A stretch of 64,000 nt of DNA from Sphingopyxis macrogoltabida (GTDB lineage: Bacteria; Pseudomonadota; Alphaproteobacteria; Sphingomonadales; Sphingomonadaceae): assembly GCF_001314325.1 (NCBI RefSeq), contig NZ_CP009429.1, positions 1,984,501 through 2,048,500 on the forward strand, read 5' to 3'. Positions 25,689 to 35,491 of the stretch are shown here, in pieces. Both the position numbers and the translations under genes were made by a program. A model generated the notes under the pieces. It made no database searches. It saw only the letters and a program-made list of their open reading frames with translations, and had not been told where the DNA came from. Every line of letters begins with the position of its first letter. Position 1 is the stretch's first letter.

Positions 25689-25844
25689 GGACTCGGGACG
25701 ATCCTTTGACGCGGGGCCATTTGGTGCACCGCAACACAAGCCTTTGCAAGCTCGCGATGAATCGAAGCGGCGCGAAGCCTCTTCCAATTGCCGCACGCTA
25801 CTGTCAGAACCGGGACAAACGGACCAATTTCTGGAGTGCCTGAG

Positions 25845-26750
25845 ATGCGTCTCGACGATTATGATCCCGGCGACGATATCCGCGACCTGGGCCGCGGCGG
25901 CGGTGGTTTCGGCGGCGGCGGGGGCGGCGGCATGGGCGGCCTCCTCATCGGGCTCCTGCCGATGCTGCTCGGGCGCAAGATGGGCTGCGGCACCCTGCTT
26001 CTGATCGGCGCGGTTGCCTTTTTCCTTCTCGGCCCCGGCGCCAACATGTTCAGCAGCGGCGGCGGCAGCGCCGACCCGATGGCCGACAGCCGCGGCGCGC
26101 AGGGCGTCGCATGCGACACCGAAGGCGAGCGCTTTGCCTGCAACGTGTTCGGCTCGACCCATCAGGTCTGGGGCAGCTTGATCAGCGGCTATCAGAAGCC
26201 GACGCTCAATTTCTATCAGGACGAGAATGAATCGAAATGCGGTGCCGCTCAGGCCGCGATGGGCCCCTTCTATTGCCCGGCCGATCAGGGCGTCTATCTC
26301 GACACCAGCTTTTTCAACGAACTCGACCGCAAATTCGGCGCCGCCGGCGATGCCGCGCAAGCCTATGTCGTCGCGCACGAGGTTGGCCATCATATCCAGA
26401 CGATCAGCGGCATTTCCGACCAGGTGCGCCGCGCGCAGGCGCGCGGGTCGCAGGCCGACGGCAACGCGCTGCAGGTTCGCATGGAGTTGCAGGCCGACTG
26501 CTACGCCGGCGTCTGGGCGGCGCGCGCCAAGACTCGCGACGGCCAGCCGGTGATGGAAGCGGGCGATATGGAAGAAGCGATGCGCGCCGCCAATGCGATC
26601 GGCGACGATACCCTGATGCGATCCGCAGGGCAGCGTCCCGTTCCCGAAAGCTTTACCCACGGCACCAGCGAACAACGCATGACCTGGCTGCGCCGCGGCC
26701 TGCAGACCGGAGATCCGCGCCAGTGCAACGCTTTCGACACCGCTATCTGA
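25845..26750 (+). CDS. Neutral zinc metallopeptidase, YpfJ family
   Basis: The 301-residue protein has a Gly-rich cytoplasmic lead (residues 17-33) and one membrane helix (about 50-64). The extracytoplasmic domain carries the zinc motif HEVGHH with His178, Glu179 and His182. FYCPADQGVYLDTSFFNEL and ELQADCYAGVWAA, conserved in YpfJ, surround it. The start at 25845 has GGAG nine bases upstream. The next gene starts inside its last 28 bases. The family is widely conserved without a known substrate. Confidence 0.92.
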   Translation: MRLDDYDPGDDIRDLGRGGGGFGGGGGGGMGGLLIGLLPMLLGRKMGCGTLLLIGAVAFFLLGPGANMFSSGGGSADPMADSRGAQGVACDTEGERFACNVFGSTHQVWGSLISGYQKPTLNFYQDENESKCGAAQAAMGPFYCPADQGVYLDTSFFNELDRKFGAAGDAAQAYVVAHEVGHHIQTISGISDQVRRAQARGSQADGNALQVRMELQADCYAGVWAARAKTRDGQPVMEAGDMEEAMRAANAIGDDTLMRSAGQRPVPESFTHGTSEQRMTWLRRGLQTGDPRQCNAFDTAI

Positions 26751-28009
26751 CGGCCGCGCTCGCCGGAGCCTTCTTCGCGGCATCGCCGGCGTTCGCTGCC
26801 ACCGTCTATGTCGAGACGGGGCGGTTGATCGATGGCGTGACGAACGAAGTCCGCACCGGCCAGTGCATCACCATCGAAGCGGAGAAGATCAAGGCTGTCG
26901 GCGCATGCGGCAAAGCGCCGGACGGCGCGACGGTGGTCGACTGGTCGGGCTTCACCGTCCTGCCCGGCCTTATCGACCTTCACACTCACCTCGCCGACCT
27001 TGGCCAGAGCGCCGACCTTGCCGCGCCGATGAAGGCCTCGCCCGCCGAAACCGCACTCGTCGGCGCGCGCAACGCGCGCGTGACACTCGATGCGGGCTTT
27101 ACCAGCGTACGCGATGTCGGCACCTATCGCGGGCTCACCGATGTGACCTTGCGCAACGCGATCGACCGCGGCGACGTTCCGGGGCCGCGCATGTGGGTCG
27201 CGGGCGCCTATCTCACCATCCCGAAGGGCGGCGGGGAGCTCAACGGCGTCGTCCCGAACGAACAATTGCCGCCCGACATGCGCCTCGGCGTCGCCGCGAC
27301 GCCGGAGGAAGCGGCCGCAAAGGTAACTTACCTGCTCGACCATGGCGCCGACTTCATCAAGGCGATCGCGACCGGCGCCGTGCTCGCCATCGGCACCGAA
27401 CCGGGAGCGCCCGAACTCACCGAAGAACAACTCCGCGCGATCGTGAAAGTCGCGCATGCCCGCGGCAAGAGGGTGACCGCACATGCCCATGGCGCGATCG
27501 GCATCCAGAATGCGATCAATGCGGGGGTCGACAGTATCGAACATGCCAGCCTCGCCGACGAAGCCACGCTGCAACTTGCGAAAAGGCACGGCACCTGGCT
27601 GGTGATGGATATCTACAACGGCACCTACATCGACGAGGAAGGCACGAAAGAAGGCTGGCCCGAGGAATATCTGCGCAAGAACCGTGAAACCACCGATACC
27701 CAGCGCGTCGCCTTCCGGCGCGCGGTCGAGTTGGGCGTCAATATCGGCTATGGCACCGACGCGGGGGTCTATCCGCACGGGCTCAACGGCCGCCAGTTCC
27801 GCAACATGGTGAAATACGGGATGACGCCGATGCAGGCGATCCAGTCGGCCACCGGCCGCGCCGCCGAGGAAATGGGGCAGGGCGACGTCGGCGCCGTCGT
27901 TCCGGGGCGCTATGCCGATCTGGTCGCGGTCAAGGCCGATCCGCTCGCCGACATCAGCGTGCTCGAAAAGATCGACCATGTGATGAAGGGCGGCGCCCTC
28001 GTCCGTTAG
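26723..28009 (+). CDS. Exported amidohydrolase (imidazolonepropionase/prolidase-like)
   Basis: A GTG at 26723, with GGAG ten bases upstream, gives 428 residues starting with a signal peptide (RHRYLTAALAGAFFAASPAFA, without its first residues). The TIM-barrel metal sites are HTHLAD, IKAIATGA (bridging lysine), AHAHG, IEHAS and GTDAG, all intact. The closest groups are Xaa-Pro dipeptidase-like periplasmic amidohydrolases. Its start overlaps the YpfJ gene by 28 bases in another frame, so the pair is translationally linked. It ends by overlapping the convergent HPP gene. Confidence 0.85.
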   Translation: MQRFRHRYLTAALAGAFFAASPAFAATVYVETGRLIDGVTNEVRTGQCITIEAEKIKAVGACGKAPDGATVVDWSGFTVLPGLIDLHTHLADLGQSADLAAPMKASPAETALVGARNARVTLDAGFTSVRDVGTYRGLTDVTLRNAIDRGDVPGPRMWVAGAYLTIPKGGGELNGVVPNEQLPPDMRLGVAATPEEAAAKVTYLLDHGADFIKAIATGAVLAIGTEPGAPELTEEQLRAIVKVAHARGKRVTAHAHGAIGIQNAINAGVDSIEHASLADEATLQLAKRHGTWLVMDIYNGTYIDEEGTKEGWPEEYLRKNRETTDTQRVAFRRAVELGVNIGYGTDAGVYPHGLNGRQFRNMVKYGMTPMQAIQSATGRAAEEMGQGDVGAVVPGRYADLVAVKADPLADISVLEKIDHVMKGGALVR

Positions 28010-28773
28010 GGGCCGACTTTCTCGCGCGGCCGCCCTTTGCTTTTCGCAGCGGCGACCTTTTTGCCTGCAGCCGCTATTTTTGCGTTCGCCACGCGCGCGG
28101 CGGCATGAGTTTCGGCGCGCCGCAGCAACAGCGCCAGATCCTCGCGGCTGATATCGAAGGTTTCGCCGAGATCGGCGAGCGCCCCGTCGATATCGTCCAT
28201 TAACAGGCCGACCGGTTCCTGAGCCACGGTTTTCCCGTCGATCGGCCGGGCGCGGTGCGGATAGCTGTGCCCCGAGAAACGATGGAACAGTATGCCGATC
28301 CCGACGAGAAGCAGCGAGTTGAGCAGCACCGGCACCAGAAAGTCGGTCGCGTGCCCGGCAAAGCTCTGCCACCCGAGCACCGCGCTCAGTGCCGCGGCGC
28401 CGCCGGGCGGATGGAGGCAGCGCAGCAGCGACATCATGAGGATCGCGGTCGAAACCGCCAGCGCCGCGGCGAGCGCCGGCTCGGCGACCGCCTGCGCGAC
28501 GACAACGCCGAAGACAGCCGAAAGGAAATTACCGCCGACGATCGACCAGGGCTGCGCGAGCGGGCTCGCCGGGACCGCGAACAGCAGCACGGCCGACGCG
28601 CCGATCGGGGCTATCAACCAGGGCATCGATGCGGGAAACAGCGCCGCGCACACCGCACCGGCCAGCCCGATGCCGACCAGCGCCCCGATGCTTGCGATCA
28701 TCCGGTCGCGCAGGCTCGCGCCGGCGAGCAACGGCACGAACAGCTTTTTGGGGAGGGATTTCAATCGAGGCAC
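28006..28773 (-). CDS. HPP family membrane protein
   Basis: The protein has four or more membrane helices and the defining LHPPGGAAALSAVLG motif of the HPP family, some members of which transport nitrite. The C-terminal soluble tail is about 90 residues, rich in Lys and Ala, and lacks a CBS pair. No ATG is available. I prefer the GTG at 28773, with AGAGA 8 bases before it, giving about 255 residues. A TTG at 28860 or a GTG near 28797 are alternatives. The last 4 bases overlap the convergent amidohydrolase gene. Confidence 0.78.
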   Translation of the reverse strand: MPRLKSLPKKLFVPLLAGASLRDRMIASIGALVGIGLAGAVCAALFPASMPWLIAPIGASAVLLFAVPASPLAQPWSIVGGNFLSAVFGVVVAQAVAEPALAAALAVSTAILMMSLLRCLHPPGGAAALSAVLGWQSFAGHATDFLVPVLLNSLLLVGIGILFHRFSGHSYPHRARPIDGKTVAQEPVGLLMDDIDGALADLGETFDISREDLALLLRRAETHAAARVANAKIAAAGKKVAAAKSKGRPREKVGP

Positions 28774-28880
28774 GCCAGTATCTCTTACGGGAGGCACGAT
28801 CCGATGGAGCGCCGCGAAGTTTTTCGCCAGAGAGCTTTGGTTTGCCGGCACCAAGTCCAATTTCGCTCACCAACGGACGA

Positions 28881-29540
28881 TTAGGGTGGTGCGGGAACGA
28901 AGCGGTTGATTTTCACAACCTGCGGATCGGGGAAAATAAAACGCACTTCGGTGACGATCTGCTGCGGTTCGCCCAGCCACATCACCGCCTCGCCGCCACT
29001 TTCCTTCACATGCCATGCCCGAAGATCGCGCAGCGCTGCCCTAATTCGCTCGTCATCGCGACATAAGCCGCTGCGGGTTGAATCCGAACATCGGAAACGA
29101 ACCGCTGTGGCTTCGAGAGCAAACGACTTGAGCGCCGCGATCAGTTCGACGCCACGCTCGACAGACAATTCGGCGGATAGGCCCGAATAGATCGCCAGTT
29201 CGCATGGCAGATTTGATGAAAGCGCCACTTCTCTTGACGCATAAGGCGGTCGCATACGCCCAGTTCCGATCCGGCCTTCGATCGGCAACAGAAAACTCGC
29301 CGTCCATACCCGGCGCTGACATCCGGATCCTCGCCGTTCAGGGCTTTCCGCCAGTTTCAATTCGACCATCCCGGGAGGGCCAAATGTTTTTTGCTCGGTT
29401 ATCGCGATGATCGGACGGTGTTCGAATCCCGCAAGGACCAAGTCGCCGGCTTTTTCCGTCGACAGCCCCTCGATATCGATCAGTTGCGGTGGAGCAGTTG
29501 TTTGTGTCGAAAGCAGGATCGCAAGAATGGCAGAGAGCAT
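28881..29540 (-). CDS. Hypothetical exported protein
   Basis: I do not recognise this protein. The ATG at 29540 gives 219 residues with a short hydrophobic N-terminus (MLSAILAILLSTQTTA) that could be a signal. ATG codons at 29564 and 29567 would add eight or nine residues. The body is mixed alpha/beta in character with two cysteine-containing stretches (RFRCSDSTRSGLC), and ends IFPDPQVVKINRFV. It is divergent from the S9 peptidase gene, and 107 bases separate its stop from the HPP start. Composition and codon use look like a real gene. Confidence 0.6.
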   Translation of the reverse strand: MLSAILAILLSTQTTAPPQLIDIEGLSTEKAGDLVLAGFEHRPIIAITEQKTFGPPGMVELKLAESPERRGSGCQRRVWTASFLLPIEGRIGTGRMRPPYASREVALSSNLPCELAIYSGLSAELSVERGVELIAALKSFALEATAVRFRCSDSTRSGLCRDDERIRAALRDLRAWHVKESGGEAVMWLGEPQQIVTEVRFIFPDPQVVKINRFVPAPP

Positions 29541-29617
29541 GAATTCCGAAGTATCGGCCCACATCATCGTTGGCAATCGGTCCTTGAACCTCGCCGCCGC
29601 GCCGCTAAACCGCTTTC

Positions 29618-31687
29618 ATGCGTAACCACCTCCTCCCCAGCGCGATCGCGCTCGCCGCCGCCCTTTCCTCCCCCGCCTTCGCCCGGCCGATGACCGAGGT
29701 CGATCTGGCGACACTGAAACGTGTCGCCGCGCCTGCGGCGTCGCCCGACGGGCGCTGGGTCGTGTATCAGATGACCGAAACCGAGCCGGCGACCTACAAG
29801 CGTTCGACCGGGCTGTGGGTCGTCGACCGCAACGCGAAGAATGCGCAGCCGGTGCGCATCGCCGACACGCCCGGCAAGAACGAAACATCGCCCGCCTTCG
29901 ACAAGGACGGCGCGCTTTTCTTCCTTTCGAACGCGTCGGGCAGCGATCAGGTCTGGCGGATCGACCCCAAGGCCGCCAACGCCGCCGCCACGCAGGTCAC
30001 CGATGCCAAGGCCGAGGTCGCCGGTTTCAAGATTTCACCCGACGGTACGAAACTGCTCGCCTGGGGCGATGTGCCGCGCGAATGCACCAGCTTCGGCTGC
30101 GATGCAAAGGACAAGGGCGCGCAGCCTGGCCCCGGCACCGGCCGCCTTTACAAGGACGGGAGCGGTTTCGTCCGTCACTGGGACCAGTGGGAAACCCCGG
30201 GCACGTACAGCCGCCCCTTCGTCTTCAACCTCGAGGGCGGCAAGGCGACCATGGACCGGGCGGTTGACGGCGGCCTGGTCGGCGACACGCCGTCGAAACC
30301 GTTCGGCGACGGCAGCGAACTCGCCTGGGGACCCGACAGCCGCACCGTCTATTTCACGCTGCGCAAGGCCGACCGCAAAGAGCCGACCTCGACCAATCTC
30401 GATATCTACAGCATGCTTGTCGATGCGCGGATGCCGCCGATCAACCTGACCGAGGTCAATCAGGCGACCGACACCCTCCCCGCCCCCTCGCCCGACGGCA
30501 AATGGCTCGCCTATGCCGCCATGGCACGCCCCGGTTACGAGTCCGACCGGCAGGTGCTGATGCTGCGCAACCTCGAAAGCGGCGAGACGAAAAAGCTCAC
30601 CGATGCATGGGACCGCTCGGTCGCCTCGATCGCCTGGGCAGCGGACGGCAAGTCGCTTTATGTGACCGCACAGGACGTGCTCGACCATCCCCTCTTCCGC
30701 GTCGATGTCGCGAGCGGCAAGGTCGAGAAGTTGAAGGCGTCGACCGAGGAATATGACGGCAATATCGGCGACGTGACGCCGCTCGCGAACGGCGCGCTGC
30801 TCTATTCGCGCAACACCGTCCTTCTGCCGACCGACCTCTGGGTCCGCGACGCCAAGGGCAAGGCCGCACAGCTCACCAACGTCAATGCCGCCGAGCTGGC
30901 GCAGTTCGATCCGGTCAAGGTCGAACGGCTGCAGTTCGCCGGCGCGGGCGGCGACAAGGTGTGGGGCCAGATCCTCAAGCCCGTGAACGCCACCGGCAAG
31001 CTGCCCGTCGCGCTGCTCGTCCACGGCGGGCCGCAGGGCAGCTTCGGCAATGCCTGGTCGACGCGCTGGAACCCGCGCCTCTTCGCGCAGCAGGGCTATG
31101 GCACCCTCACGATCGATTTCCACGGCTCGACCGGTTACGGACAGGCGTTCACCGACAGCATCAACAAGGATTGGGGCGGCAAGCCGCTCGAAGACCTGAA
31201 GCTCGGCCTCGCCGCGGCGGGCAAGCAGGATGCCGGGATCGATGTCGCCAACGCCTGCGCGCTCGGCGGGTCGTACGGCGGCTATATGATGAACTGGATC
31301 GCGGGCAACTGGCCCGACGGGTTCAAATGCCTCGTCACCCATGCCGGTATCTTCGACCTGCGCGCCATGTCGATGGAAACCGAGGAACTGTGGTTCGACG
31401 AATGGGATCACGGCGGCCCGTGGTGGGAACGCACCGACGGCGAAAAATGGAATCCGGTGAACCATGTCGACAAATGGAAAACCCCGACGCTCGTGATCAC
31501 CGGCGAACTGGATTACCGCGTCCCCTATTATCAGAGCATCGCACCCTACACCGTACTCCAGCGCCGCGGTGTGCCGTCCGAACTGCTCGTCTTCCCCGAC
31601 GAGAATCACTGGGTGCTGAAGGGCGCGAACAGCGTCCAGTGGCACCAGAGCGTGTTCAACTGGCTGGGCAGCTATCTCAAGAAATAG
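29618..31687 (+). CDS. Exported S9-family prolyl oligopeptidase/acylaminoacyl peptidase
   Basis: The 689-residue protein has a Sec signal (about residues 1-22, ending AFA) and a beta-propeller N-terminal half with repeated SPDGKWLAY-type blades. The C-terminal alpha/beta-hydrolase domain has the nucleophile in LGGSYGGYMMNW, the aspartate in GELDYRVP and the histidine in DENHWVLK. It should degrade short peptides in the periplasm. The gene stands alone with a family A palindrome 20 bases after its stop. Confidence 0.93.
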   Translation: MRNHLLPSAIALAAALSSPAFARPMTEVDLATLKRVAAPAASPDGRWVVYQMTETEPATYKRSTGLWVVDRNAKNAQPVRIADTPGKNETSPAFDKDGALFFLSNASGSDQVWRIDPKAANAAATQVTDAKAEVAGFKISPDGTKLLAWGDVPRECTSFGCDAKDKGAQPGPGTGRLYKDGSGFVRHWDQWETPGTYSRPFVFNLEGGKATMDRAVDGGLVGDTPSKPFGDGSELAWGPDSRTVYFTLRKADRKEPTSTNLDIYSMLVDARMPPINLTEVNQATDTLPAPSPDGKWLAYAAMARPGYESDRQVLMLRNLESGETKKLTDAWDRSVASIAWAADGKSLYVTAQDVLDHPLFRVDVASGKVEKLKASTEEYDGNIGDVTPLANGALLYSRNTVLLPTDLWVRDAKGKAAQLTNVNAAELAQFDPVKVERLQFAGAGGDKVWGQILKPVNATGKLPVALLVHGGPQGSFGNAWSTRWNPRLFAQQGYGTLTIDFHGSTGYGQAFTDSINKDWGGKPLEDLKLGLAAAGKQDAGIDVANACALGGSYGGYMMNWIAGNWPDGFKCLVTHAGIFDLRAMSMETEELWFDEWDHGGPWWERTDGEKWNPVNHVDKWKTPTLVITGELDYRVPYYQSIAPYTVLQRRGVPSELLVFPDENHWVLKGANSVQWHQSVFNWLGSYLKK

Positions 31688-31706
31688 GGCTGGTCTCCCG
31701 TCTTTC

Positions 31707-31777
31707 GTCACCCCGGACTTGATCCGGGGTCCATCTCTGCACTGGCGGGATGGATGCCGGATCGAGTCCGGCATGAC
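31707..31777. repeat. Family A inverted repeat
   Basis: GTCACCCCGGACTTGATCCG on the left and CGGATCGAGTCCGGCATGAC on the right are near-complementary arms around a spacer of about 30 bases. The element lies between the convergent S9 peptidase and cupin genes and may help end both transcripts. Confidence 0.82.
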
Positions 31778-31803
31778 GAGGAGGGATAGGGCCGCTCAAA
31801 CGA

Positions 31804-32145
31804 TCACCCCTCGCCGCCCGCTTTGCCATAGAATATCCGCCATAACGCCAGATCGTCGCTGAAATCGGCGTAATGATGCTCGACCCCGGCGGCAACGAAC
31901 AGCAAATCGCCCGCGGCAAAGGCCGTCCGCTCGCCGCCGTGGATCAGCACGCCTGCGCCGCAGATGACTGCGTACAGCTCGTCCTGCTCGTGCGGCGTCT
32001 GGCGGTTCGGCGGGACGGGAACCGACAGGCGGACGTCGAGCGTGCCGCGTTTCAGCGCCAGCACCGATCGTTCGCCCTCGGACGTCGGCACTTTCGCGGC
32101 ATAATCGGCAAAGCGGATGACACCGCTGCGCATTGCGTCGTCCAT
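31804..32145 (-). CDS. Small cupin-domain protein
   Basis: The 113-residue protein is a single cupin barrel. The metal ligands are probably HEQDELYAVICGAG (His and Glu) and VEHHYADFS (His), in the usual order. GGAG lies 8 bases before the ATG. It is a soluble protein without signal or partner domain, so the reaction is unknown. The gene is divergent from valS, 86 bases apart. Confidence 0.85.
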   Translation of the reverse strand: MDDAMRSGVIRFADYAAKVPTSEGERSVLALKRGTLDVRLSVPVPPNRQTPHEQDELYAVICGAGVLIHGGERTAFAAGDLLFVAAGVEHHYADFSDDLALWRIFYGKAGGEG

Positions 32146-32231
32146 GACCTCGCTCCTGCAAGCCTGCGGCAGCTTAATCTCTGCCGATCCGGCTTGCCAG
32201 TCCGCACCCCGGCTGGCAAAGGCGCCCGGCT

Positions 32232-35006
32232 ATGCCGATGGAAAAAACCTTCGATCCCGCCGCTATCGAGGCGAAATGGGCCCATGAATGGGAAAGCCGC
32301 GGGCTGTTTCGCCCCGCGCGTCCCGACGCGACGCCGTTCACGATCGTCAACCCGCCGCCGAACGTCACCGGCGCGCTGCACATCGGCCATGCGCTCGACA
32401 ACACGCTGCAGGACGTGCTGATCCGTTACGAGCGGCTGCGCGGCAAGGATGCGCTGTGGGTCGTCGGCATGGACCATGCCGGCATCGCGACGCAGATGGT
32501 CGTAGAACGCCAGATGGAAGAGCGGCAGGACAAGCGCACCAATTACACGCGCGACGAGTTCGTCGAAAAGGTGTGGCAGTGGAAGGCCGAAAGCGGCGGC
32601 CAGATCACCGGCCAGCTCCGCCGCCTCGGCTGCTCGATGGACTGGGCGAACGAACGTTTCACGATGGACGACGGGCTCAACCGCGCGGTCGCCAAGGTGT
32701 TCGTCGACCTGCACAAGAAGGGGCTGATCTACCGCGACAAGCGGCTGGTGAACTGGGATCCGAAGCTCAGGACCGCGATCTCGGACCTCGAGGTCGAGAC
32801 GCACGAGGTCCAGGGCGGCTTCTGGCACTTCAAATATCCGCTCGCCGACGGCGTGACGCTCGACGACGGTCGCGATTATATCGAGGTCGCGACGACGCGC
32901 CCCGAAACGATGCTCGCCGACATGGCGGTCGCGGTGCATCCCGACGACGCGCGATACAAGAGCGTGATCGGCAAGGACATCCTCCAGCCGATCACCGGCC
33001 GCCGTTTCAAGGTCGTCGCCGATGAACATGCCGACCCCGAACTGGGCAGCGGCGCGGTGAAGATCACCCCGGGGCATGATTTCAATGACTTCGACGTCGG
33101 CAAGCGCGCGGGGTTCAAGCCCGGCGAGATGCTCAACATGTTCGATGGCGACGCGAACGTCATCCAGACCGCCGACGGGCTGATTCCGCAAGAATATCTG
33201 GGTCTCCATCGTTTCAAGCGCGACGGCGTGGACGGCGCGCGCGAACTCGTCGTAGCGCGGATGAAGGAAGCCGGCTTCCTGATCCCGCATGTCGACAAGG
33301 AAGGCGGCGAACATGACGCCGAGCCGCGCACGATCCAGACGCCGTTCGGCGATCGCGGCGGCGTGGTGATCGAACCGTGGCTGACCGACCAATGGTATGT
33401 CGATGCCGAAACGCTGGCGCAGCCGCCGATGCAGGCGGTGCGCGACGGGCGGATCAACATCGTCCCCAAGACGTGGGAAAAGACCTTCTTCAACTGGATG
33501 GAAAATATCCAGCCCTGGTGCGTCTCACGCCAGCTCTGGTGGGGTCACCGGATTCCGGCTTGGTATGGGCCAAATCGAGAGAACGATTATTCCGATCCAC
33601 AGTCTTTCGTTGCCGAAACGGAAGATGCGGTGATCGAACTCGCGAAGCGATACTACGGTGAAAAGGTCACGATCTATTTCGATGACGAGGCCGTCTCAGA
33701 CAGGGCTTTAAGTAGCAGTCACCATGTTTTGCTGCAGCGCGATCCCGACGTCCTCGACACCTGGTTCTCCTCCGCGCTCTGGCCGTTCGCAACGCTCGGC
33801 TGGCCCGAGAACACCGACCTGCTGAAGCGCCACTATCCCAATGACGTCCTCGTCTCCGGCTTCGACATCCTGTTCTTCTGGGATGCGCGGATGGCGATGC
33901 AGGGGATGGAGTTCATGGGCGATGTGCCGTGGAAGACGCTGTATCTCCACGGCCTTGTCCGCGCGCCCGACGGCGCGAAGATGTCGAAGTCGAAGGGCAA
34001 TGTCGTCGACCCGCTCGGGCTGATCGACCAGTACGGCGCCGACGCGCTGCGTTTCTTCATGTCGGCGATGGAAAGCCAGGGCCGCGACATCAAGATGGAT
34101 GACGCGCGCCTCGCGGGCTATCGTAACTTCGCGACCAAGCTGTGGAACGCCGCGCGCTTCTGCGAAGCCAATGGTATTTCGGCGTCGACCAGCTTCGAAG
34201 CGCCCCCCGCGACGCTGCCGGTCAACCGCTGGATCATCGGCGAAGTCGCTGCGACTGTTGCCGCGATGGAAACAGCGTTTGCGGCCTATCGCTTCGACGA
34301 GGCCGCGAACGCGATCTACAGCTTCGCGTGGGACCGCTTCTGCGACTGGTATTTGGAACTGATCAAGGGCGCGATCGACGATGAGACCAAGGCCGTCGCC
34401 GGCTGGGTGCTCGACCAGATTCTCGTCATGCTCCACCCCTTCATGCCCTTCATCACCGAGGAGCTGTGGACCGGGCTCGGCGACCGCGCCGACTATCCGC
34501 TGATCACCGCGAAATGGCCCGAACCGAAGGCCGAGCGCGACACCGACGCGAGTGCCGATATCGACTGGCTGATCAAGCTGGTCAGCGAACTGCGCACCGC
34601 CAAGGCCGAGCTCGGCCTGCCGCCGGGCGCGCGGCTGACCGCGCATTTCCCGGCGTCGCTGAAGGGCCGCACCGACAAGCTGTCGGCGCAGCTCGACCGG
34701 CTTGCGCGGCTCGAAGCGGTCAGCTTCGCCCCTGCCCCCGCGGGCGCCTCGGCGCAGCTTGTCGTCGAGGGCGAGACGATCACGGTTCCGCTCGAAGGCG
34801 TGATCGACATCGCCGCCGAACGTGATCGCCTGACCAAGGCGCTCGCCGCAGCCGTTAAGGAACGCGACGGCCTTGCCGGGCGCCTGGGCAATCCGTCGTT
34901 CGTCGAACGGGCGAAGCCCGAAGCGGTCGAAAAGGCGCGCGCCGACCATGCGGCGAAGGAGGCCGAGGCCGATCGCCTGACCGCCGCACTGGCGCGGCTG
35001 GGGTAA
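32232..35006 (+). CDS. valS: Valyl-tRNA synthetase
   Basis: The 924-residue class I synthetase charges tRNA-Val. [10 protein letters not shown] (HIGH) is near residue 48 and [14 protein letters not shown] (KMSKS) near 583. The editing domain lies between, and the C-terminal arm ends in a coiled coil ([20 protein letters not shown]). All catalytic motifs are intact. Residues about 444-500 (33561-33730) are odd. They extend the loop between GHRIPAWYG and [11 protein letters not shown] to about 60 residues, and this DNA has about 49% GC by hand count with rarely used codons (TTA, AGT, CGA, AGG). It looks like an inserted or exchanged patch in an otherwise native gene. Confidence 0.97.
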   Translation: MPMEKTFDPAAIEAKWAHEWESRGLFRPARPDATPFTIVNPPPNVTGALHIGHALDNTLQDVLIRYERLRGKDALWVVGMDHAGIATQMVVERQMEERQDKRTNYTRDEFVEKVWQWKAESGGQITGQLRRLGCSMDWANERFTMDDGLNRAVAKVFVDLHKKGLIYRDKRLVNWDPKLRTAISDLEVETHEVQGGFWHFKYPLADGVTLDDGRDYIEVATTRPETMLADMAVAVHPDDARYKSVIGKDILQPITGRRFKVVADEHADPELGSGAVKITPGHDFNDFDVGKRAGFKPGEMLNMFDGDANVIQTADGLIPQEYLGLHRFKRDGVDGARELVVARMKEAGFLIPHVDKEGGEHDAEPRTIQTPFGDRGGVVIEPWLTDQWYVDAETLAQPPMQAVRDGRINIVPKTWEKTFFNWMENIQPWCVSRQLWWGHRIPAWYGPNRENDYSDPQSFVAETEDAVIELAKRYYGEKVTIYFDDEAVSDRALSSSHHVLLQRDPDVLDTWFSSALWPFATLGWPENTDLLKRHYPNDVLVSGFDILFFWDARMAMQGMEFMGDVPWKTLYLHGLVRAPDGAKMSKSKGNVVDPLGLIDQYGADALRFFMSAMESQGRDIKMDDARLAGYRNFATKLWNAARFCEANGISASTSFEAPPATLPVNRWIIGEVAATVAAMETAFAAYRFDEAANAIYSFAWDRFCDWYLELIKGAIDDETKAVAGWVLDQILVMLHPFMPFITEELWTGLGDRADYPLITAKWPEPKAERDTDASADIDWLIKLVSELRTAKAELGLPPGARLTAHFPASLKGRTDKLSAQLDRLARLEAVSFAPAPAGASAQLVVEGETITVPLEGVIDIAAERDRLTKALAAAVKERDGLAGRLGNPSFVERAKPEAVEKARADHAAKEAEADRLTAALARLG

Positions 35007-35491
35007 TGCGGAACGGGCGAATCCTGCTTCTGGCGACGGCGCTGCTTGGCGCCGTTCCGCTGGCTGCCAGGGACGCCTCGCCGTTGACGCCCGCCGCCGG
35101 CAGCGCCGACCGCACCGCCATATTGGCGGCGCTGCGGACCCATCCCGACATGCGCTTCACCTTCCGCTATCTGCGGGTGTGGCGCGACGGCGACCGCGCC
35201 ATCGCTTATGCCGAGGGCGACAATGGCGTCATCGGCGGCTTCAAGTCGATCCTGACGCGCGACGGCCAGACGGGCTGGCGCACGGTCTGGGCCGAAGGCG
35301 ACGGCGGCAGCGATAGCTGTGCTGCCGGCGCGCGGCATTATGGCTGGGCCATCGAACTGATCGAGTCGTACCACATCGCGCCGGACCGGCTTTTTCCCGA
35401 CGTAACCCGGCAGACCAGCGACCTCGCACGCTCGGCAAAAAGCGATCCCGACCTGCAATGCGTCGGCGATCTCGAAGGCGGACCCGAATGA
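35006..35491 (+). CDS. Hypothetical exported protein
   Basis: This 161-residue protein starts on the last base of the valS stop (TAATG), so it is translationally coupled. A signal peptide ([21 protein letters not shown]) leads to a small domain with two cysteines (GGSDSCAAGAR and DLQCVGD) and FTFRYLRVWRDGDRAIAYAEG. I do not recognise a family. Its stop overlaps the MATE transporter start by 4 bases (ATGA), giving a three-gene run. Confidence 0.82.
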   Translation: MRNGRILLLATALLGAVPLAARDASPLTPAAGSADRTAILAALRTHPDMRFTFRYLRVWRDGDRAIAYAEGDNGVIGGFKSILTRDGQTGWRTVWAEGDGGSDSCAAGARHYGWAIELIESYHIAPDRLFPDVTRQTSDLARSAKSDPDLQCVGDLEGGPE

